This document shows, piece by piece, positions 41,889 to 46,750 of a stretch of 46,750 nucleotides of DNA. This DNA is from an uncultured Holdemanella sp. (GTDB taxonomy: Bacteria > Bacillota_I > Bacilli_A > Erysipelotrichales > Erysipelotrichaceae). Where the stretch lies: the NCBI RefSeq assembly GCF_934754935.1, contig NZ_CAKVJB010000017.1, positions 1 through 46,750 on the forward strand, written 5' to 3'. The position numbers and the translations under genes are program-made. The notes under the pieces are model-generated. The model was not told the DNA's origin, searched no databases, and was given only the letters and a program-made list of their open reading frames with translations. Position 1 is the stretch's first letter, and each line of letters opens with the position of its first letter.

Positions 41889-41907
41889 GAGGCCATGCCT
41901 CTTTTTC
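41887..41907 (+). terminator. Terminator after patatin gene
   Basis: Stem AAGAGGC/GCCTCTT (41887-41893 with 41897-41903) with a 3-nt loop and a short T run; the patatin stop is at its left edge. Confidence 0.75.
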
Positions 41908-41913
41908 ATTTTG

Positions 41914-41922
41914 TGCTAGAAT
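41914..41922 (+). promoter_or_regulatory. Extended -10 before 97-residue protein
   Basis: TG-C-TAGAAT, followed by AGGTGA and the ATG at 41940. A -35 is not clear. Confidence 0.5.
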
Positions 41923-41939
41923 AAGTGTAGGTGATTTTT

Positions 41940-42233
41940 ATGGTACAAGAAAGACAACAAGAAATTGTAAATGAATTGTTAAATTATATGGATACATTAG
42001 AAGATGGTAGTGAAGTGAGTACTTGGGATTTAATGGATGAAGTATTTAACTATCAGCGTTTTAATGATGGGTATTGTTTTAATGATTTTAAAATCAGCGA
42101 AGAAGAATTTATTTCGCTTGATTCACTATTAAAGGAAAGCGCAATGAAAGAAGGATTCTTTATTGATGACTCGATCTATCAAGATGTGATTGGAGCTTTT
42201 CCTTTTAGTTTGACATTTGTAGTAAGGAAATAG
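41940..42233 (+). CDS. Unknown 97-residue acidic protein
   Basis: A small acidic soluble protein (MVQERQQEIVNELL... FVVRK), mostly helical at the N-terminus (about 1-45), ending in hydrophobic SLTFVVRK. The start at ATG 41940 has AGGTGA at the right distance; a GTG at 41931 overlaps that site. It ends 2 bp before the SseB-macro gene, so both are made together. I recognise no domain and see no catalytic signature. A role as partner or target of the macrodomain protein is a guess from the arrangement. Confidence 0.75.
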   Translation: MVQERQQEIVNELLNYMDTLEDGSEVSTWDLMDEVFNYQRFNDGYCFNDFKISEEEFISLDSLLKESAMKEGFFIDDSIYQDVIGAFPFSLTFVVRK

Positions 42234-42235
42234 GT

Positions 42236-43126
42236 ATGAAAAAATTAGAAACATTGATTCAAGAATTATATCAAGAGGGAACAAGAGAAAAGAATATGGA
42301 GGTTCTTTCGCATATTCGAAAACTGGCTAAGGAACAAAAACAATTTATTATTCCAGTTGGCGATGTAGAAGGTGAAAAAGTATATCGAAGATTGTCATTG
42401 GATGATGGTCAAGATGTATTTGTCGCTTTTACAACACAGGCTCAAGTGGATTTGGGTCAGACCACAGAAACTTTAAATCAAAATGTAATGGATGTACTCA
42501 ATATGGTGCATGATACACAAGGGGTAAGTGGTGTTGTATTAAATCCTTGGAAAGATTCATATTTCTTGCCGAAAGTGTTGATCGAAATGATTTTAGACAA
42601 CAAGAATTTGGAGAGTGAAATCAAAGTTGTCAAAGGCGATATCACAACCTTTGATGGAGATTGTATCGTGAATGCAGCCAATGAATCGCTTTTAGGTGGC
42701 GGTGGAGTCGATGGCGCTATTCATAGAGCGGCTGGTCCTAAGTTATTAGAAGAGTGTAGATTATTAAATGGTTGTCAAACAGGTCAGGCCAAGATTACTA
42801 AGGGCTATAATTTAAAGGCAAAGTATGTGATTCATACAGTAGGACCAATTTATTCGGGTCAACATGAAGATGAGCATATGTTGAGGGATTGTTATTGGAA
42901 TAGTTTGAGTTTAGCTCGTAAGTATGATATTCATACTATCGCATTTCCTGCTATTTCATGTGGAATTTATAGCTATCCTGTAGAAAAGGCAGTGCCCCTT
43001 GTATTAAAGACGATTGCGGATTGGTTGGATGCGAATAGTGATTATACAATGAAGATCAGTTTGTATTGTTTTGATGATGAAACGACAAAGGAATATCAAA
43101 AATATACAACATATCAGGGAGAGTAG
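42236..43126 (+). CDS. SseB-like domain fused to macro domain
   Basis: 296 residues. Residues about 1-125 resemble the SseB N-terminal domain: FIIPVGDVEGEKVYRRL, DVFVAFTTQAQVDLG, GVVLNPWKDSYFLPKVLIEMIL. Residues about 128-290 are a macro domain of the class that removes ADP-ribose or O-acetyl groups: VVKGDITTFDGDCIVNAANESLLGGGGVDGAIHRAAG, then HTVGPIYSG and FPAISCGIYSYP. The binding-site Asn and Gly-rich loop are intact, so it should bind and probably hydrolyse ADP-ribose derivatives. SseB itself has no agreed function. It follows the 97-residue gene by 2 bp. Confidence 0.85.
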   Translation: MKKLETLIQELYQEGTREKNMEVLSHIRKLAKEQKQFIIPVGDVEGEKVYRRLSLDDGQDVFVAFTTQAQVDLGQTTETLNQNVMDVLNMVHDTQGVSGVVLNPWKDSYFLPKVLIEMILDNKNLESEIKVVKGDITTFDGDCIVNAANESLLGGGGVDGAIHRAAGPKLLEECRLLNGCQTGQAKITKGYNLKAKYVIHTVGPIYSGQHEDEHMLRDCYWNSLSLARKYDIHTIAFPAISCGIYSYPVEKAVPLVLKTIADWLDANSDYTMKISLYCFDDETTKEYQKYTTYQGE

Positions 43127-43143
43127 TCTTCCTGATTATTTTT
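43113..43143 (+). terminator. Terminator after SseB-macro gene
   Basis: Arms ATCAGG (43113-43118) and CCTGAT (43131-43136) with a 12-nt loop, then TATTTTT. The stop codon is inside the loop. Confidence 0.55.
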
Positions 43144-43148
43144 GCTAT

Positions 43149-43172
43149 CTATTTAGAAAATATTCTAAATAG
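43149..43172. promoter_or_regulatory. 24-bp palindrome upstream of SdpR-like gene
   Basis: Arms CTATTTAGAA and TTCTAAATAG around AATA. The same arms recur at 43203, and the promoter lies between the two. Confidence 0.8.
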
Positions 43173-43174
43173 TA

Positions 43175-43202
43175 TTGACATGTTTTTCTTGTAGAGTATA
43201 AT
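43175..43202 (+). promoter_or_regulatory. Consensus promoter of sdpRI-like genes
   Basis: TTGACA (43175-43180), 16-bp spacer, TATAAT (43197-43202). Both hexamers are perfect, so the promoter should be strong unless repressed. Confidence 0.88.
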
Positions 43203-43226
43203 CTATTTAGAAATATTTCTAAATAG
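43203..43226. promoter_or_regulatory. 24-bp perfect palindrome at transcription start
   Basis: Arms CTATTTAGAA and TTCTAAATAG around ATAT; this copy is a perfect palindrome. It begins one base after the -10 box, where bound repressor would block RNA polymerase. ArsR/SdpR-type regulators bind such dyads. Confidence 0.8.
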
Positions 43227-43244
43227 TAAATGGGTGGTGATACT

Positions 43245-43523
43245 TTGTTTGAAAAAACATTTAAAGCATTAGGTGCTCCAGTACGAAGAGACATATTGAA
43301 CTTATTAAAGAAAGGCAAGATGTCAGCTGGAGATATTGCGAGTCATTTTGATATGAGCCAGGCTACGGTTTCTTATCATTTGTCGCTTTTAAAGGATGCG
43401 GGTTTGATTAGTGAAGAGAAGGATAAGAATTTTATTTTTTATCAAATCAACGCATCGGTATTTGAAGAGATGTTGTGTTATTTTAAATCTTTTATTGGAG
43501 GGAATGAAGATGTTGAAAAATAA
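43245..43523 (+). CDS. ArsR-family autorepressor (SdpR-like)
   Basis: About 92 residues. A winged helix: FEKTFKALGAPVRRDILNLLKKG then the recognition helix MSQATVSYHLSLLKDAGLI and the wing EEKDKNFIFYQI. There are no paired cysteines or histidines of metal sensors, as in SdpR. I prefer TTG 43245 because GGGTGG lies before it; an ATG at 43230 has no ribosome site. It overlaps the SdpI-like gene by 14 nt. By analogy with SdpRI of Bacillus subtilis, SdpR represses its own operon until the membrane partner traps it. Confidence 0.85.
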   Translation: MFEKTFKALGAPVRRDILNLLKKGKMSAGDIASHFDMSQATVSYHLSLLKDAGLISEEKDKNFIFYQINASVFEEMLCYFKSFIGGNEDVEK

Positions 43524-44136
43524 ATGGTTTAATTTTAGTTTAGTTTTGTTTTTGATTCCTTTGGCATTGAATCTAGTTTTCTATAATCAACTACCAGATG
43601 TTGTACCAACTCATTTTGATGTAAATGGTCAAGTCGATGGTACAATGCCTAAGTTTATGGGGCTGTTTGGTATGTTGTTTTTGTGTTTGGCAATTCATAT
43701 ATTTACTTGTTTTGTGACGGTAAAAGATCCAAAAAGAAGTAATATTCCGGATTTTATGATGAATATTTTATTTATGATTTGTCCTGTTGTTTGTATTGTA
43801 ACAAGTATGACGATTATTTATTTTGGTTTGGGATATTCGTTTGATGTAAGTTTTGTGATGAATATTCTTGTTGGCATTTTATTGATAGTACTCGGTAATT
43901 ATTTGCCGAAAGTAAAACGGAATTATGCGGTTGGAATTAAAACATCGTGGGCATTAAATAGTGATGAAAACTGGGTGTTATCCAATCGTGTGGGTGGCTA
44001 TTGTATGGTGATTGCTGGAATTTTATTTATAATACTTGGATTACTCGGTTATGTGACTATGGGAATTGTTGTGATTCTTGTGGCAACTATTATTCCATGT
44101 ATTTATAGCTATATATTATTTAAGCGAGGAATCTAA
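43510..44136 (+). CDS. SdpI-like membrane protein (DUF1648)
   Basis: 208 residues with about six membrane helices. The N-terminal DUF1648 segment reads YNQLPDVVPTHFDVNGQVDG, and the SdpI signature NYAVGIKTSWALNSDENWVLSNRVGG is near the middle. In Bacillus, SdpI is both immunity protein to the toxin SDP and signal receptor that binds SdpR. I chose ATG 43510, which has GGAGGG 7 bp before it; ATG 43504 is too close. No sdpABC toxin genes are in the window, so here it may defend against toxins of others. The stop lies in the loop of a shared hairpin. Confidence 0.88.
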   Translation: MLKNKWFNFSLVLFLIPLALNLVFYNQLPDVVPTHFDVNGQVDGTMPKFMGLFGMLFLCLAIHIFTCFVTVKDPKRSNIPDFMMNILFMICPVVCIVTSMTIIYFGLGYSFDVSFVMNILVGILLIVLGNYLPKVKRNYAVGIKTSWALNSDENWVLSNRVGGYCMVIAGILFIILGLLGYVTMGIVVILVATIIPCIYSYILFKRGI

Positions 44137-44147
44137 AATCCTCGCTT
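44122..44147. terminator. Shared hairpin at convergent gene ends
   Basis: Perfect 9-bp stem AAGCGAGGA/TCCTCGCTT (44122-44130 with 44139-44147). Its loop holds the stop codons of both the SdpI-like gene (44134-44136) and the leftward DUF2974 gene (44133-44135). T runs are weak on both sides, so efficiency is uncertain. Confidence 0.6.
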
Positions 44148-45161
44148 GATTTCGTTTTGAATGCATTTGAATAAGACTTGAATGGTTTCAATAATCATTT
44201 TCTTGGTTTGACTATCTACATTTTGAATGGATTTAATGATTTCAACCATATCAATATTTTTTCTTAAATCTTTTGGATTTTCATAATTTGAAAAGATAGA
44301 GTAGATGGTATCAATGACTTGTTTGCGGGTATTGACATCAATAGATCTAAGCCAGTTTGATAGAGTGGCTTGGGTGTGTTTGGAGAGTTGATCATTTTGT
44401 TCTAGATAAATAAAGTCTCCGTTTTCAACACACCAAGTAAATGGATCATGTTGAAGGATAGATATGGCATCACTTTGAATGATTTGATAGTTGGTTGTTT
44501 CTTCTAGAATGAGTCCGAATACACTAGATTGTGGTATGGTCTTAAATATTTTCTTATCGGTTTGATAAGGTGTAAGAAATCCAGGTCCATCATGGTTGTA
44601 TATACAATAAATTGGATTGTGTGTATGGATGCCTGCATATAGGGCTAAGTTTGCTCCTTTGGAGTGTCCGCCTAAAATGAGTTTGTGTTTTGTTTGATGG
44701 TTGTTCACATAGTTTAAGGCAGATATTTGACTGGGAATATTTTCTTGAAAGCATAAATTGAAATCTTCTTTCCATCCTACAAAGCTAGCATCAGTTCCGC
44801 GAAAGGCAATGTAGTCAATTTGGTTGGGTAAGTGAAGTGTCATGGCACAGAATTGTTTTTCATTGTCTTTATCAAAATTGGTTTGTAGATGAGAAATCGT
44901 AATGGCTTCACATCGTAGTGAATGAATCATTTGAAGGAATAATTCTTCGTTTAATTCGGGTACTCGTGTATTAGTACATAAATCATTGATTTCATTTTCA
45001 AAATCACTTAATAGATGGACTTCGGATTCAATGTCAATGGTTGAGTCTTCAAATTTAATATAGGAAATTTGTGAGAGAATCAGGGAGTCCACATTATTAA
45101 ATGGGTATTCTTCAAGGGTTAAATTTCCGTATTCTTTGATGTAGTCAATAATGTTTTTCAT
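44133..45161 (-). CDS. DUF2974 (Mbeg1-like) alpha/beta hydrolase
   Basis: About 342 residues from ATG 45161, where MKNIIDYIKEYGNLTLEEYPFNNVDSLILSQISYI matches the usual family start. The frame stays open to a TTG at 45239, and no candidate start has a good ribosome site. The lipase-type elbow GGHSKGANLALYAG gives a nucleophile Ser, with YIAFRGTDASFVGWKEDFNLCF (the RGTD motif of class-3 lipase folds) before it. A catalytic Asp is likely in NHDGPGF. No signal peptide. A C-terminal helical region of about 100 residues follows. Substrate not known. Confidence 0.82.
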   Translation of the reverse strand: MKNIIDYIKEYGNLTLEEYPFNNVDSLILSQISYIKFEDSTIDIESEVHLLSDFENEINDLCTNTRVPELNEELFLQMIHSLRCEAITISHLQTNFDKDNEKQFCAMTLHLPNQIDYIAFRGTDASFVGWKEDFNLCFQENIPSQISALNYVNNHQTKHKLILGGHSKGANLALYAGIHTHNPIYCIYNHDGPGFLTPYQTDKKIFKTIPQSSVFGLILEETTNYQIIQSDAISILQHDPFTWCVENGDFIYLEQNDQLSKHTQATLSNWLRSIDVNTRKQVIDTIYSIFSNYENPKDLRKNIDMVEIIKSIQNVDSQTKKMIIETIQVLFKCIQNEIKRGF

Positions 45162-45264
45162 AGATTTATTGTAGTTCATAAATACATTTATTGAAATATG
45201 TTCATCACGATTTTTAAAATAATCCAAGTTCGTATACAATAAGGTTAGTGAAGGTGGATTGTAT

Positions 45265-45822
45265 ATGTTGATATTTGGGATTTTATGTATTTTTCTAAGT
45301 TTAGATGTATTTGTATGTGCACTAGAGCATGGGGCTACAATTCGTAATATTCATTTTTCAAAAGTGTTAACTTATGGAGTGATTTTTGCGTTATGCAGTG
45401 CAGGTATGTTTTTATTAGGACATGGAATGTCTATGTATATATTTGGGCGTCCTTGGGCAACGTTTAATAAGTATGTTGCGATTTTTGTGTTTTTAATCCT
45501 TGGAAATGGAATGATCATCTATAGTTTTAAGCGTGGAAAGTTTGTGGAACGACTAAAGGAGTTTGATACAAAGGAAATTATTAAGCTTGCGTTAATTGGT
45601 GGCTTGGATTGTTTCTTAGTTGGTGTTGGCTGTTATTATATGAATCTTCCTTTTTTGATGGAATCATTCGTCTTATTTTTAATTGTTCTTTGTGGGTATA
45701 TGATTCATTTCTATATTGGATATTATAATGGAGCTGGATATCAAAAGGCTTATTATTTTCTTTGTGGAGCGGTATACTTATTTATGAGTTTATCATTAAT
45801 TTTAAAATTGATTCGATTGTAG
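45265..45822 (+). CDS. MntP-like six-helix membrane protein
   Basis: 185 residues with six membrane helices in two repeats. The helix-1 motif SLDVFVCALEHGATI and its repeat GGLDCFLVGVGCYYM match the two DAFxVG-like metal-site motifs of MntP manganese exporters, although changed in detail (LD-V-F and LD-C-F). It is thus a divergent MntP/DUF204 relative; manganese export is plausible but unproven. ATG 45265 has AAGGTGG upstream. The TetR gene begins 10 bp after its stop and may control it. No yybP-ykoY manganese riboswitch is seen before it. Confidence 0.7.
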   Translation: MLIFGILCIFLSLDVFVCALEHGATIRNIHFSKVLTYGVIFALCSAGMFLLGHGMSMYIFGRPWATFNKYVAIFVFLILGNGMIIYSFKRGKFVERLKEFDTKEIIKLALIGGLDCFLVGVGCYYMNLPFLMESFVLFLIVLCGYMIHFYIGYYNGAGYQKAYYFLCGAVYLFMSLSLILKLIRL

Positions 45823-45832
45823 AGGTGATTTC

Positions 45833-46387
45833 ATGACATTTAATGAAAAGGTGACAATGAAAGATCTTCTGAGTGAGGGATTATATATTTTAATGCAACA
45901 AAAGCCTTTTGAAAAGATCACAATCAAACAGATTTGCGATAAAACAGGCGTTATTCGTGGAACTTTCTATAATCATTTTATGGATAAGTATGAGGCATTG
46001 GAATATTTGATTCATCGTATGTTTTTTAAGGGGTTTGAAAATCAAACGAATCCACAAATCATTAAACATATTTTTCAAACGGTAAGTGATAATCGAGACT
46101 TCTTTAAGTCTTGTTACAGAATCACAGGTCAGAATGGTTTTGAAGACTTGATGAGTAATGTGTTTAAAGAAATATTTAGAAATGTATTTTCTTATTTAGA
46201 TGTGAGTGGAATGGATTCAAGGTTCACGGTGGATTTTCTAGTGGATTATTATGCGAATGATTTATTATATTTTTTAAAGTATTGGATTTCTCATAATTTT
46301 GAGCCGGATGTAGAAACATATTATGCTAAGATAGATGTTTTATTTAAAAACAGTATTAAAGAATTAAATATTCGATATAAGGACTAA
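45833..46387 (+). CDS. TetR-family regulator (DhaS/TetR_C_7-like)
   Basis: 184 residues. N-terminal helix-turn-helix (about 8-55): KDLLSEGLYILMQQKPFEKITIKQICDKTGVIRGTFYNHFMDKYE. The C-terminal ligand domain (about 70-180) is of the DhaS-like type, seen in regulators that may act as co-activators or sense small molecules. GAGGTGATTTC precedes the ATG. Transcribed with the MntP-like gene. It is the only TetR gene in the window and thus a possible, untested partner of the 17-mers at 39409/39473. Confidence 0.88.
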   Translation: MTFNEKVTMKDLLSEGLYILMQQKPFEKITIKQICDKTGVIRGTFYNHFMDKYEALEYLIHRMFFKGFENQTNPQIIKHIFQTVSDNRDFFKSCYRITGQNGFEDLMSNVFKEIFRNVFSYLDVSGMDSRFTVDFLVDYYANDLLYFLKYWISHNFEPDVETYYAKIDVLFKNSIKELNIRYKD

Positions 46388-46394
46388 ATCTAAA

Positions 46395-46423
46395 TTGACA
46401 AATTGTGTATTGTCTAGTAGGAT
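46395..46423 (+). promoter_or_regulatory. Promoter of the T-box transcript
   Basis: TTGACA (46395-46400), 17-bp spacer, TAGGAT (46418-46423). It lies directly before the T-box leader. Confidence 0.8.
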
Positions 46424-46429
46424 AAAAGC

Positions 46430-46665
46430 GTATAAAAAGGCAATGAAGAGGGCGAGTACCTTTTAGAAATACTTTAGAGAGCTTTTGGTTGGTGAAAAAA
46501 GGCGTAGGACTAATTGGGAATAAAGACTTGGAGCTATTTGTATTTCCTGCATTAAAGGAAGCGCTGTTTATAGACAGTGACTAAGGCTGGACAAAGTGAT
46601 TTGTCTGGTAAATTAGGGTGGTAACACGAGCACTTCGTCCCTTTGTGGCAAGTGCCTTTTTTTAT
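46430..46665 (+). ncRNA. T-box riboswitch
   Basis: All conserved blocks of a tRNA-sensing leader are present: the K-turn/AGTA part of stem I (46441-46458), AGAGAGC and GGTTGGTG (about 46475-46494), GGGAA at the 3' side of the specifier loop, the T-box AGGGTGGTAACACG (46615-46628), and a terminator GCACTT/AAGTGC (46630-46635 with 46650-46655) with seven T. The antiterminator UGGU fits a tRNA with A before CCA. After GAA (46518-46520) the loop reads UAAAGACUU. The simplest reading would give a stop codon, so the true specifier is shifted; AAA/AAG (Lys), AGA (Arg) or CUU (Leu) are possible. The regulated gene lies beyond the window. Confidence 0.93.
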
Positions 46666-46750
46666 GGATAAAAGAAAAAGCTAACTATATAAAATTCAAG
46701 TATTATTTATGAAAAAGTTTGAAAATATCAAATAACTAGATTTTTTAGTT
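46666..46750 (+). other. Short AT-rich end of window
   Basis: No gene start with a ribosome site is visible after the T-box terminator. Only frames of under ten codons occur. The window ends in the small dyad AACTA...TAGTT (46734-46750). Confidence 0.5.

Noticed and set aside
43137..44136. Complete SDP toxin system
   Set aside because: Only SdpR- and SdpI-like genes are present; no sdpA, sdpB or sdpC-like frame lies nearby.

Overview
The window is chromosomal DNA of a low-GC, Gram-positive-type bacterium. Evidence for this is the T-box leader, an S4-type rpsD leader, EzrA, a BceRS-AB module, YmfF/YmfH-type M16 proteins, AGGAGG-type ribosome binding sites and U-tailed terminators. The gene families and the secreted NlpC/P60 proteins with YYF...G wall-binding repeats fit the Erysipelotrichaceae (relatives of Solobacterium or Bulleidia) best. 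That placement is an impression from protein style, not a computed result. No rRNA or tRNA gene was seen.

Layout. 1-525: a terminator, then a short CRISPR array (36-bp repeats, about 30-bp spacers, type II-like) whose right end decays; its cas genes would lie left of the window. 576-1423: a broken metallophosphoesterase gene. 1507-6050: a BceRS-BceAB-type cell-envelope stress and peptide-resistance module, with a dyad in front of the transporter genes and a possible 25-residue membrane peptide at its end. 6087-9362: a small AAA ATPase, rlmH, and the glycolytic pair pgk-tpiA with a cre-like site and a strong promoter. 9497-14892: a secreted NlpC/P60 hydrolase, then a tightly packed housekeeping run (nitroreductase, ispF, dtd, folD, DUF951, ychF, M50 protease). 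15051-16859: a Na/phosphate cotransporter behind a four-repeat Pho box. 16883-22767: a P-loop kinase with an extra N-terminal domain, a MetE-like methyltransferase, an MFS-tgt pair, rdgB and trmL. 22745-27723: a membrane protein, a second NlpC/P60 hydrolase, two M16 proteins and a short SSB. 27813-35193: rpsD with its leader, ezrA-cysteine desulfurase-thiI, and two rRNA methyltransferase genes, one with a long Arg/Asp-rich tail. 35437-41888: two tandem 4Fe-4S/FAD 'old yellow enzyme' reductases, then a radical SAM protein and a patatin phospholipase behind two copies of a 17-bp operator-like sequence. 41940-46387: a 97-residue protein next to an SseB-macro domain fusion, an SdpR/SdpI-like pair whose promoter lies between two palindromes, a DUF2974 hydrolase, an MntP-like membrane protein and a TetR regulator. 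46395-46665: a promoter and a T-box riboswitch whose regulated gene is outside the window.

Most of the window is ordinary conserved core. The points I would look at first are the paired operators at 39409/39473 before the radical SAM-patatin operon, the SdpRI-like locus with its duplicated palindrome, the SseB-macro fusion with its small partner, the tandem reductases, the disordered tail on the RlmD-type methyltransferase, and the Pho box at 14931-14969.
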